Positions 35,749 through 44,352 of a DNA stretch of 64,000 bases are shown here, piece by piece. The translations under genes and the position numbers were made by a program. The stretch comes from Nocardioides turkmenicus (GTDB lineage Bacteria > Actinomycetota > Actinomycetes > Propionibacteriales > Nocardioidaceae), in NCBI RefSeq assembly GCF_011045035.1, contig NZ_JAALAA010000002.1, positions 62,001 through 126,000 of the forward strand, in the 5' to 3' direction. Within the stretch, counting starts at the first letter, position 1, and every line of letters begins with the position of its first letter. Under the pieces are notes generated by a model. That model worked only from the letters and a program-made list of their open reading frames with translations. It searched no databases and was not told the DNA's origin.

Positions 35749-37164
35749 GTGCTTCGTAACGTTGCCGTGCTGCTTGCCGGCGGTGTGGGCTCCCGAGTGG
35801 GCCTCGACATCCCGAAGCAGCTCATCAAGATCGCAGGGATGCCGATCATGGAGCACACCCTCGGCGTGCTCGACCGCCACCCGGAGATCGACGAGATCAT
35901 CATCCTGATGGCCCCCGGCCACCTCGACGCCGTGCACGCGATGACCCGCGACGGCCGCTACCCGAAGGTCTCCAAGATCCTCGAGGGCGCCGAGACCCGC
36001 AACGAGACGACCAAGCGCGCCCTGGCCGCCCTGCCGGAGGGCGAGGACTGCAACGTACTCCTCCACGACGCCGTGCGTCCGCTGCTCAGCGAGGAGGTGA
36101 TCACCAACTGCTTCAAGGCGCTGCTGACCTACCAGGCCGTCGACGTGGCCATCCCCTCCGCCGACACGATCATCGAGATCGACGACGACAACACGATCGC
36201 GCAGATCCCGGACCGCTCGCGGCTGCGCCGCGGCCAGACCCCGCAGGCCTTCCTCGCCTCGACCCTGAAGCGCGCCTACGAGATCGCCGACCAGGACCCG
36301 AAGTTCAAGGCGACCGACGACTGCAGCGTGGTGCTGAAGTACCTGCCCGACACCAAGATCTGGGTGGTCGACGGCCACGAGCAGAACATGAAGGTCACCG
36401 AGCCGATCGACGTCTACATCGCCGACAAGCTCTTCCAGCTCACCGCCCACCAGCAGTTCCCGCAGAAGGACGAGTCCGACTACCGGGCCGCCCTCGAGGG
36501 CAAGAACATGGTCGTCTTCGGCGGCAGCTACGGCATCGGCGCCGACATCGCGGAGCTGGCCGAGTCCTACGGCGCCAACGTCGCCTCCTACAGCCGCTCG
36601 GCCACCAACACCGACGTCGCCAAGCGGGCCGACATCGTCGCCGCGGCGGCCGACGCCGGCAAGCGCTTCGGCTCGATCGACTTCGTGGTCAACACCGCCG
36701 GTGTGCTGCCGCGTGGCGAGCTCGCCAGCGTCTCCGAGGAGACGATCTACACCGCGACCGAGATCAACTACATCGCGCCGGTCCTGATCGCCCAGGAGTT
36801 CTTCCCCTACCTGGCCCGGGCGAAGGGCTCGCTGCTCTTCTTCACCTCGAGCTCCTACACCCGCGGCCGCCGCGGCTATGCGCTCTACTCCTCGGCCAAG
36901 GCCGCCACCGTCAACCTGACCCAGGCGCTCGCCGACGAGTGGGCCGACCAGGGCGTACGCGTCAACGCGATCAACCCCGAGCGCACCGCCACCCCGATGC
37001 GCACCAAGGCGTTCGGCCAGGAGCCGTCCCACACGCTCCTGGAGTCCAAGGCGGTCGCGCGAGCGTCGCTGGACACCCTGATCGCGTCGAGCACCGGCCA
37101 CGTCATCGACCTGCGCCGCATCGATCCGATCCAGGAGGCCCTGGACGCCGCAGCGGGGAACTGA
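35749..37164 (+). CDS. Bifunctional D-ribitol-5-phosphate cytidylyltransferase / ribulose-5-phosphate reductase (TarIJ/Bcs1-like)
   Basis: 471 residues, GTG start. Residues 1-230 are an IspD/TarI-type cytidylyltransferase: VLLAGGVGSRVGLDIPKQLI, LLHDAVRPLLS, IPDRSRLRRGQTPQAF and KVTEPIDVYIAD. Residues about 248-471 are an SDR: VFGGSYGIGADIAELAES, VNTAGVLPRG, SSSYTRGRRGYALYSSAKAA. The same fusion (Bcs1) makes CDP-ribitol from ribulose-5-phosphate in Haemophilus influenzae type a. It would supply CDP-ribitol for a teichoic-acid-like polymer. The next two genes follow within 10 bp each. Confidence 0.87.
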   Translation: MLRNVAVLLAGGVGSRVGLDIPKQLIKIAGMPIMEHTLGVLDRHPEIDEIIILMAPGHLDAVHAMTRDGRYPKVSKILEGAETRNETTKRALAALPEGEDCNVLLHDAVRPLLSEEVITNCFKALLTYQAVDVAIPSADTIIEIDDDNTIAQIPDRSRLRRGQTPQAFLASTLKRAYEIADQDPKFKATDDCSVVLKYLPDTKIWVVDGHEQNMKVTEPIDVYIADKLFQLTAHQQFPQKDESDYRAALEGKNMVVFGGSYGIGADIAELAESYGANVASYSRSATNTDVAKRADIVAAAADAGKRFGSIDFVVNTAGVLPRGELASVSEETIYTATEINYIAPVLIAQEFFPYLARAKGSLLFFTSSSYTRGRRGYALYSSAKAATVNLTQALADEWADQGVRVNAINPERTATPMRTKAFGQEPSHTLLESKAVARASLDTLIASSTGHVIDLRRIDPIQEALDAAAGN

Positions 37165-37168
37165 TCCG

Positions 37169-38299
37169 ATGACGAGCGCTCCGACCGTCCCCGCGGACAC
37201 CGCCCCAGCCGCCGCGCCCGCCCCCGAGACCAAGAAGTCCGTACGCCGCCCCCGGCTCGGCGCGCTCGACGCGCTCCGGTTCATCGCGGCGGCGGTCGTC
37301 GTGGGCTACCACCTCACCGGCATCGCGACGCCCTACTGGGGCCTCGACCCCCACCAGGTCTTCCCGACCCTCAACCACGTCACCCGCTACGGCTACCTCG
37401 GCGTGGAGCTCTTCTTCATCATCAGCGGGTTCGTGATCCTGATGACCGCGTGGGGACGTGACCTGCCCGGTTTCGTCTCCTCCCGGGTCGCCCGGCTGTT
37501 CCCGGCATACTGGGTCGCGGTAGCCATCACGCTGATCCTCCAGGCCTACTGGAAGGGCGGCCGCGACCAGGGGTTCGTCGGCGGTCTGATCAACCTGACC
37601 ATGACCCAGGACGCCTGGGACGTGCTCAGTGCGCAGGGCGCGTTCTGGACGCTCTGGATCGAGCTCAAGTTCTACCTGCTGATCGGGGTCTTCCTGCTCG
37701 TCGGGATCACCAAGCAGCGGGTCATCGCGGTGGCGTTCCTGTGGCCGCTGCTGGCCCAGATCGCCCGGGCGACCGACTCCGGCATGCTCAACTCGCTGCT
37801 GTTCGCGGAGTACGCCCCGTTCTTCGCGATGGGCATGGCGCTGTTCCTCGTCTACCGGTTCGGCAACTCGTTCGTCGCCTGGCTCGCGGTCGCCTACAAC
37901 GTGATCCTCGGCATCCGCCAGGCCACGGAGTACGCCGACCGGGCCACCGAGCTCGTCGGCGCGACCGTCTCGCCGCTGGTGACCGGGCTCGCGATCGTCG
38001 CGTTCGCCGCGCTCGTCTGGCTCGTCTCCGCCGGCCCGCTCGGCCGCGTCGAGGCGCGCTTCCTGACGACGCTCGGGGCGCTGACGTACCCGCTCTACCT
38101 GATCCACGCGCAGTTCGCGTTCTGGGTGATCGACGTGTTCCATGGCCGCTACGACGAGTACGTCGTCCTGGCTTCGGCCGTCGCGACCGCCCTCGTGCTG
38201 GCCATCGCGCTCCACTACCTCGTCGAGCGCCGCCTCCACGACCCGGTGCGTGACGCCGTCTTGCGCGGTTTGCGGGAAGGCCCACGTCAGGGGCGCTAG
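37169..38299 (+). CDS. Acyltransferase 3 family membrane protein
   Basis: 376 residues with about ten transmembrane segments after an Ala/Pro-rich cytoplasmic N-terminus. The family signature RLGALDALRFIAAAVVVGYH (about residue 30), GYLGVELFFIISGFVIL and SSRVARLFPAYWVAV are clear. Such proteins O-acylate surface polysaccharides, using an acyl donor at the membrane. It follows the CDP-ribitol synthase gene by 4 bp, so it probably decorates the same polymer. Confidence 0.88.
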   Translation: MTSAPTVPADTAPAAAPAPETKKSVRRPRLGALDALRFIAAAVVVGYHLTGIATPYWGLDPHQVFPTLNHVTRYGYLGVELFFIISGFVILMTAWGRDLPGFVSSRVARLFPAYWVAVAITLILQAYWKGGRDQGFVGGLINLTMTQDAWDVLSAQGAFWTLWIELKFYLLIGVFLLVGITKQRVIAVAFLWPLLAQIARATDSGMLNSLLFAEYAPFFAMGMALFLVYRFGNSFVAWLAVAYNVILGIRQATEYADRATELVGATVSPLVTGLAIVAFAALVWLVSAGPLGRVEARFLTTLGALTYPLYLIHAQFAFWVIDVFHGRYDEYVVLASAVATALVLAIALHYLVERRLHDPVRDAVLRGLREGPRQGR

Positions 38300-38308
38300 T
38301 GTCGCTCC

Positions 38309-39829
38309 ATGCAGCGCCGCCCACGTATCAACCCGTCCCGAGTACGCCTCCGGCAGGAGATGACGCGCTTCGCCAGGGGCACCAAGCGAGGCATGCGGGT
38401 CCTCGACGCGGGGGCGGGCCGCTCGCCCTACCGGAAGCTGTTCAGGCACGCCCAGTACGAGGCCGCCGACTTCGCCCAGCTGGACTCGGCGTACGCACCC
38501 CTCGACTACGTCTGCGACATCACCGACATCCCGGTCGATGACGGCCGCTTCGACCGGGTGATCTGCAACCAGGTCCTCGAGCACGTGCCCGAGCCGGAGA
38601 AGGCGATCGCGGAGCTGCACCGCGTGCTGAAGCCGGGCGGGCGCATCTTCCTCTCCGCTCCGCTCTTCTTCGCCGAGCACCAGAAGCCCTACGACTTCTT
38701 CCGCTACACCCAGTTCTCGCTGCGGAAGATGTTCGAGGAGGCCGGGCTCGAGATCGCCCGGATGAACTGGCTCGAGGGCTACTTCGGCACGGTCGCCTAC
38801 AGCTACCAGATGATGGCGAAGAACCTCCCCACGAGCGTCGACGAGCTCCGCGGGCGCGGTCTGCGCTGGAAGCTCGCCTACATCGCCCCGATCGTCCTCC
38901 TCAACCGGAAGCTCGCGGTCCGGCTCAGCCGCCTGTACGCACGGCTGGAGATCTCCGGCAGCCGTTTCGAGCGCGGGATGCCGAAGAACTACGTCGTGGT
39001 CGCGCGCAAGCCCGAGACGGCCACGCCGGCGAAGCCGAAGCCGCCGGCTGTCGAGAAGAAGGCCACCACGACGACCGCCGAGCTCGAGGCCGAGGTCGCC
39101 CGGCTGCGGGCGGAGACGATCCGCACCCGGGAGTCGGTACGCGACCCGCTGGTCGACCTCGAGCTCCCTGCCGAGGTCCGCACCGTCCTCGACGGCGTCC
39201 GTGCCGAGCACCTCACCTACCTCAAGCCCGAGAACCTGGAGGTGCTCGCCCGCCAGGTGCTCGACGCCGACCTCCGGAACCGGCCCGGCCTGATCATCGA
39301 GACCGGCGCGGCGCTGGGCGGCTCCGCGATCACGATGGCGGCAGCCAAGGACCCGAAGCGGCCGATGCGGGTCTACGACGTCTTCGGGATGATCCCCGAG
39401 CCGTCCGAGCGCGACGGCGAGGACGTGCACAAGCGCTACCGCAAGATCGTCAGCGGCACGTCGAAGGGCATCGGCGGGGAGACCTACTACGGCTACCGCG
39501 ACAACCTCTACGACGAGGTGAGCGACTCCTTCGCCCGGCACGGGATCGACCTGGCCGAGCACAACGTCGAGCTCGTGCAGGGACTGTTCCAGGACACTCT
39601 GAAGATCGACGAGCCGGTGGCCTTCGCCCACCTCGACGGCGACTGGTACGAGTCGACGATGACCTGTCTGGAGCGGATCGCTCCGCACCTGGTCGTCGGA
39701 GGGCGGATCGTCCTCGACGACTACTTCCACTACAGCGGGTGCCGGGACGCGGTCGACGAGTACTTCCAGGACCGGCCCGGGTTCAGGCTGGAGCGACGTA
39801 CGAAGCTGCACGTCGTCCGCACCGTGTAG
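38309..39829 (+). CDS. Two-domain SAM methyltransferase (class I + TylF/MycF-like)
   Basis: 506 residues. The N-terminal domain (about 1-230) is a Methyltransf_11-type enzyme: VLDAGAGRSPYRKLF, VICNQVLEHVPEPEKAI, HRVLKPGGRIFLSAP. A charged linker follows (about 235-280, ELEAEVARLRAETIRTRESV). The C-terminal domain (about 285-506) is TylF/macrocin O-methyltransferase-like: GLIIETGAALGGSAITMAAA, VYDVFGMIPEPSERDGED, AFAHLDGDWYESTMTCLERI, GGRIVLDDYFHYSGCRDAVD. It probably methylates sugar units of the polymer at two positions. Its stop lies inside a 34-bp palindrome. Confidence 0.85.
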   Translation: MQRRPRINPSRVRLRQEMTRFARGTKRGMRVLDAGAGRSPYRKLFRHAQYEAADFAQLDSAYAPLDYVCDITDIPVDDGRFDRVICNQVLEHVPEPEKAIAELHRVLKPGGRIFLSAPLFFAEHQKPYDFFRYTQFSLRKMFEEAGLEIARMNWLEGYFGTVAYSYQMMAKNLPTSVDELRGRGLRWKLAYIAPIVLLNRKLAVRLSRLYARLEISGSRFERGMPKNYVVVARKPETATPAKPKPPAVEKKATTTTAELEAEVARLRAETIRTRESVRDPLVDLELPAEVRTVLDGVRAEHLTYLKPENLEVLARQVLDADLRNRPGLIIETGAALGGSAITMAAAKDPKRPMRVYDVFGMIPEPSERDGEDVHKRYRKIVSGTSKGIGGETYYGYRDNLYDEVSDSFARHGIDLAEHNVELVQGLFQDTLKIDEPVAFAHLDGDWYESTMTCLERIAPHLVVGGRIVLDDYFHYSGCRDAVDEYFQDRPGFRLERRTKLHVVRTV

Positions 39830-39858
39830 GAATACCCGGTTAACCGGGTATTCCTACA
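39825..39858. terminator. 34-bp perfect palindrome between convergent genes
   Basis: The half-site TGTAGGAATACCCGGTT is followed directly by its exact complement, with no loop. It includes the TAG stop of the methyltransferase gene (39827-39829) and ends 6 bp before the stop of the convergent GT4 gene. It most likely acts as a bidirectional terminator. The AT-rich outer arms give U-rich ends on both RNA strands. Confidence 0.75.
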
Positions 39859-39864
39859 TCGCGT

Positions 39865-41802
39865 TCAGCGCCGCTGCAGGTGCAGCACGTCGTTCGGACC
39901 GAACGACACCTCGAAGTTCGGGCGTACGTCACGGGGCCGGCCGAGCTTGGTCTGCCAGCTCCAGTTGTGGACGGTGAACCGGAGCCGCAGGTCGAGGTTG
40001 CGCGACTCGTCGGAGAACTGCTCGAAGACCTCGGCGAGGTCGAACCGGGAGGCGAGCCGGAAGGCGCCGCGGCCCTCGGGAGAGACCTCGAGCGGCAGCG
40101 AGGCGACCTCGCCGGTCTCGTTGCAGACGGCGTCGAGAGTGACGATGCGGTCGGCCATCACGCCCTTGGGCCACTCGCCCGTCACGGTGAGCGTGGCGTC
40201 GAAGCGGAGCGTACGGGAGTCCCGGAAGGCGGCCGAGCTGGCCTGGGTGCGGCCCAGCCGGCTGGCCGGACCCGGCAGGCGGGTGGCGACACCCTCGGGC
40301 ATCGGTCGCGCCCAGCCGAGGGCGTGGACGTCGAGCCGGGCACGGGCCTTCTCGATCCGGCCGGGACGCTGGGCGACGGCACCCTCGAAGGCGACCCGCC
40401 AGTCCTCGAGGAAGGCGCGCCAGGTGTGCTTGTCCGCCTTCTCCAGCGCCTTGCGGGACATCTCGGCCACCATCTCGGGGGCGTCGATCATCCGGATGCA
40501 GCGGTCGGCGACGGCGTCGATGTCCTCGGCCTCGACGATGAAACCGTCGACACCGTCGCTGATCTGCTCGCGCGGACCGTAGTTGATGTCGTAGCTGATC
40601 ACCGGGCAGCCGAAGGAGAGCGACTCCAGGGTCGCCAGCGGGTAGCCCTCGTTGACGCTGGTCATGATGAAGCCGGTGGCGTGCAGCAGCGCTTCCTTGG
40701 CCCGCGGGTCGTGGCCCATGAGCTGGACGTTCTTGCCGACGTCGAGGGTCTCGATCAGGTCGGCCAGCGGCTTGTAGAGCTTGCCGTCGCCGTAGATCTG
40801 GAACTTCGCCTCGGGCCGCTTCTCGATCACCTTCGCGAAGGCCTTGATGGCGTGCTCGAGGCGCTTCTGGGGCTCCAGCCGGGCGACCGTGACGAACGTC
40901 GCCGGCTCCCGCTCGGGCATGGTCTCGGGCAGCTCCGGCAGCTCGACCGGGTTGGGCACGACGAACCGGTGCGAGGTCGAGCCGTAGCGCATCGCGATGT
41001 GCTCGGACTGGCGGTGCGTCAGGTTCACCAGCGCGTCGTACTCGTGGATGTTGTCGAGCAGCGGCGCGTACTTGCCCGAGAGCTGAGAGTTCCAGCGCCG
41101 CTCCTTCACGACATGGTTGTTGTGCATGAGGTGGAGGAAGTAGAACCGGTCGTCCTGGCGTGGCATCACGTCGCGCAGCGCGAACCGGGAGTCGGTCACC
41201 ATGAAGACCCGCTCGGCGTCGCCGACGAGCAGCTCGAGCCAGTGCCACAGCCAGCCGCCGACGGCCTCCCACGACCGGATCGGACGCCCCTCGGCGTCGG
41301 TGAGGATGTAGGGCACCCGGGACGCGGCCGGAGCGCCCGGTCCCGGCGCGCGCAGGTAGATCGACCCGTCGGCGCGGCGGTAGTCGCGCGCCAGGTCCTT
41401 CCCGGACTGGGAGTGGGCGGTGTAGTAGACGGTGCCGTCGGGGTGGAGCACGTCCGACGTAGTCGTGCCGGGCACCTCGCCCAGTCGCCCGCCGAGCCCG
41501 GCGACGGACTCGTCCGGCTCGTCGGTGGGCGTGTGCTGGCGGTACCACTCGTAGAGGTTGAGGAGCTCCATCCCCTCGATCAGCTGGCCGGACTCGCGCA
41601 GCACCTGGCGCACCTCGTCGTAGACGGGCTTCGACTCGGTGGTCAGCAGCGTGGTCGGGATCCCGGTGTGCTGGGTGATCAGGCGGTTGCGCATGATCAT
41701 CGCGCGGGTCTGTCCACCGAACTTCGTCGCGATCTCGTTGCACATCGTGAGGTAGCGGCCCTCAGGGAGCGCGACCTGCTCGTGGGGGTTGGCGATCGGC
41801 AT
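39865..41802 (-). CDS. GT4 family glycosyltransferase (GtfA/TarM-like)
   Basis: 645 residues. The N-terminal region (TMCNEIATKFGGQTRAMIMR, then LNLYEWY) and the retaining GT-B core (FVTVARLEPQKRLEHAIKAF, FQIYGDGKLYKPL, GFIMTSVNEGYPLATLESLS, GCPVISYDINYGPREQI) resemble TarM and GtfA. TarM attaches alpha-GlcNAc to poly(ribitol phosphate) teichoic acid. About 150 C-terminal residues form an extra beta-rich region (from LRFDATLTVTGEWPKGVMAD). It probably glycosylates the polymer or its carrier. It is divergent from the next gene across 146 bp. Confidence 0.8.
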   Translation of the reverse strand: MPIANPHEQVALPEGRYLTMCNEIATKFGGQTRAMIMRNRLITQHTGIPTTLLTTESKPVYDEVRQVLRESGQLIEGMELLNLYEWYRQHTPTDEPDESVAGLGGRLGEVPGTTTSDVLHPDGTVYYTAHSQSGKDLARDYRRADGSIYLRAPGPGAPAASRVPYILTDAEGRPIRSWEAVGGWLWHWLELLVGDAERVFMVTDSRFALRDVMPRQDDRFYFLHLMHNNHVVKERRWNSQLSGKYAPLLDNIHEYDALVNLTHRQSEHIAMRYGSTSHRFVVPNPVELPELPETMPEREPATFVTVARLEPQKRLEHAIKAFAKVIEKRPEAKFQIYGDGKLYKPLADLIETLDVGKNVQLMGHDPRAKEALLHATGFIMTSVNEGYPLATLESLSFGCPVISYDINYGPREQISDGVDGFIVEAEDIDAVADRCIRMIDAPEMVAEMSRKALEKADKHTWRAFLEDWRVAFEGAVAQRPGRIEKARARLDVHALGWARPMPEGVATRLPGPASRLGRTQASSAAFRDSRTLRFDATLTVTGEWPKGVMADRIVTLDAVCNETGEVASLPLEVSPEGRGAFRLASRFDLAEVFEQFSDESRNLDLRLRFTVHNWSWQTKLGRPRDVRPNFEVSFGPNDVLHLQRR

Positions 41803-41948
41803 GCGGAGAGGTTAGTCCGCGTCTTTGGGGATCGCCGATTCTTCGGGCAGGATATCCCGTCTGGATCATAGGGGGGATCGCGTGAACGGACCGCGAACGA
41901 CGCGGCTCCGCCCAACGACATCACGTCGAACACCAATGAAGGAGTCCC

Positions 41949-44294
41949 ATGGCCAGCCCAGCTCGACGACTCGCTCGCCAGCTGCTCCCGGAGCGCCTGC
42001 GTCAGAGCCTGACCGCCCGGGTCCCGTCCATCTCGGAGGGCGCACCGCAGCAGGCGAAGCCGGCACCGATCTCCATCGAGGTCGAGCCGCTCGTCGTCGC
42101 CGCTGACCTCGAGGGCGCGGTCAACGCTGCCGGTGGTGGCTTCTACGAGCGCGCCTGGGCCCTCTTCCAGGGCATCCCGGTCGAGAAGTGGGCCGTCACG
42201 GCCGCCGACGAGTACGTCATGTCCGGGCTCCACGTCGACCCCGACGCCACCCGCGCGACCCTGCGCGACCTGGCCGAGTCCGGCGCTGCGTACGTCGCGG
42301 GGCGGGCGTGGCTGGCGATGACCAGCCGGATCTTCGGCTTCGGCGACCAGGAGCTGGCCCGCAGTCTCTACGCCCGACTCGACGAGGCCGTCGGCGACGG
42401 CACCAAGGGCGACACGAAGTGGGTCGTCGAGAGCCGTGACTGGCTGCGCTCGTGGGTGGCGGCCGACAACGACGAGCCCGACGGCCCGGAGGTCCCGGAG
42501 GACACCGTCTCCTACGCCGTCGTCGACTACGGTCACCCCGGCCGCTCCCGCGCCTCGGCCAACATCGGCGACCACGTCCAGACCCTCGCCTCCCTCGGTC
42601 ACGTGGTGCGCCACAAGGACCTGGAGTTCACCGGCGAGTCCGAGCTCGACGACCTCGCCGAGCGGCTGCGCGCGCGGGTCCGTCCCGAGCGGGTCCGAGA
42701 GGGCCTCTCGGCCAAGGTCCAGCTGATGACCCTCCAGCGCGACGCGTCGATGTACCAGCCGGTCCCGAAGGACACCTGGATGCTCGGCTTCGGGTGGTAC
42801 ATGCACCCCATCTTCGAGATGCGCTACGGGATGCCGTTCCACAAGAACCTGCGCCCGATCTTCGTCTCGTTCCACTGCAGCACCCGCGCGATGATGACCG
42901 ACGAGACGATCGAGTACCTGAAGAAGTACGCCCCGATCGGCTGCCGCGACTGGACGACCGTCGACATCCTGCTCTCCGTCGGCGTGCCCGCGTTCTTCTC
43001 GGGCTGCCTCACCACCACGGTCTCGACCGTCTTCCCCGACGCGGACGAGCTGCCCGGCCCCGACGCCCCCGTCGGCTACGTCGACGTCTTCGACGGCTCC
43101 ATCCCCGAGGGCGCCCCGACCTATGCCCAGGGCGGTCTCGACGAGGTCCGGTTCCGGCCGTTCGTGCGCAACATCGACGACGCGATCGCGATGCTCGAGG
43201 GCTACCGCCGTGACCACCGCAAGCTGGTCACCAGCCGTCTGCACTGCTACCTGCCCGGTCGCAGCATCGGCATCGACATCGACTTCCGCCCGAAGAACCT
43301 CTCCGACCCCCGCTTCGCCGGTCTCAACCCGCTCACCCCGGACGAGTTCGACGGCATCCGGGAGAGCATGAACGACCGGCTCGAGACGATCCTCACCAAG
43401 ATCTTCTCCGGAGCGAGCGTCGAGGAGGTCTATGAGCAGTGGCGCGAGATGAACGCCGCCGAGGTCGAGATCGCGCGTCAGCGCCGGGCCGCCGCCCGCA
43501 AGGTCGGCGAGCTGCGCAGTTCCATCGCCGATGACGTACGCAGCAACCCGGTGCACACCCCGGAGCAGGTCCCGGCCGACGCGATCCACGTCGCCGTCTC
43601 CGCCCGCCCGAAGCAGCGCCCGAAGCTGCGCCGGCTGATCAAGTCGATCAAGGCCTACTCGTCGCGTCCGGTCCACCTCTGGGTCAACACCGGTGGCGCC
43701 GACCTGCGGCTCGACGAGCTCGCCCGCCCGGGCATCACCCTCAGCGCGCTGGACGTGTCCGGCTTCGACGGCATCAAGCTGCCGGACGGCAGCACGATGC
43801 CGATCGGCCAGGTCGAGCGCCTCGTGGTCGCCGACCTGCTGCCCGACGTCGACAAGCTCGTCATCCTGCCGGTCTCCGCGGTGCTCACCGAGGACATCGC
43901 CGGCCTGGCCGACACCGACCTCGAGGGCAACCTGCTGGCGGCCACCGACGTCGTCGGCACCCGCGGGGTCAGCGGCTTCCAGCAGATCCACGCTGCTGCC
44001 AACAAGCAGGCCGAGCGCACCACCGAGGCTGCCGAGCTGCGTCGTGACGGCCACCAGCGCCACGCGTTCGACTTCGACGCCTTCGACATCGAGGTGCTCG
44101 TTCTCGACGCCGCGCAGTGGCGCGACAAGGGGCTGCTCGCCTCGCTGGCGCCCTACGTCGAGACCTACGGGATGACCTACCGCAACGTGGTCCTCCTCGA
44201 GGTCGGCCCGCACCGCACGGTGCTCCCGGAGCGCTGGAACGCGATCCCCGGCAAGACCTCGGTGAACAAGCCGGCTCTCGCCCGGCTGCCGTGA
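41949..44294 (+). CDS. Polysaccharide pyruvyltransferase / GT8-like fusion protein
   Basis: 781 residues, GAAGGAG eight bases before the ATG. Residues 1-170 are helical and unassigned. Residues about 175-480 resemble the polysaccharide pyruvyltransferase fold: ASANIGDHVQTLASL, GCRDWTTVDILLSVGVPAFF with SGCLTTT, and VTSRLHCYLPGRSIG. Residues about 530-781 look like a GT8-type region (AIHVAVSARPKQRPKLRRLI, RLVVADLLPDVDKLVILPVS, DTDLEGNLLAATDV). It may add a ketal pyruvate or a sugar to the polymer. Both activities are inference from motifs. Confidence 0.72.
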   Translation: MASPARRLARQLLPERLRQSLTARVPSISEGAPQQAKPAPISIEVEPLVVAADLEGAVNAAGGGFYERAWALFQGIPVEKWAVTAADEYVMSGLHVDPDATRATLRDLAESGAAYVAGRAWLAMTSRIFGFGDQELARSLYARLDEAVGDGTKGDTKWVVESRDWLRSWVAADNDEPDGPEVPEDTVSYAVVDYGHPGRSRASANIGDHVQTLASLGHVVRHKDLEFTGESELDDLAERLRARVRPERVREGLSAKVQLMTLQRDASMYQPVPKDTWMLGFGWYMHPIFEMRYGMPFHKNLRPIFVSFHCSTRAMMTDETIEYLKKYAPIGCRDWTTVDILLSVGVPAFFSGCLTTTVSTVFPDADELPGPDAPVGYVDVFDGSIPEGAPTYAQGGLDEVRFRPFVRNIDDAIAMLEGYRRDHRKLVTSRLHCYLPGRSIGIDIDFRPKNLSDPRFAGLNPLTPDEFDGIRESMNDRLETILTKIFSGASVEEVYEQWREMNAAEVEIARQRRAAARKVGELRSSIADDVRSNPVHTPEQVPADAIHVAVSARPKQRPKLRRLIKSIKAYSSRPVHLWVNTGGADLRLDELARPGITLSALDVSGFDGIKLPDGSTMPIGQVERLVVADLLPDVDKLVILPVSAVLTEDIAGLADTDLEGNLLAATDVVGTRGVSGFQQIHAAANKQAERTTEAAELRRDGHQRHAFDFDAFDIEVLVLDAAQWRDKGLLASLAPYVETYGMTYRNVVLLEVGPHRTVLPERWNAIPGKTSVNKPALARLP

Positions 44295-44352
44295 TCTGAA
44301 AGGAAACGATGCACTGAGGCTGTGATCCGGTCGCGGTCGGCTCGTCGGCTGT

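Noticed and set aside
37103..39811. 902-codon minus frame across the acyltransferase and methyltransferase genes
   Set aside because: Both plus-strand genes have strong motifs and good starts; the antisense frame has none.
41697..44213. 838-codon minus frame opposite the pyruvyltransferase/GT8 fusion
   Set aside because: It is valine/glycine/arginine-rich without motifs; the real gene is on the plus strand.
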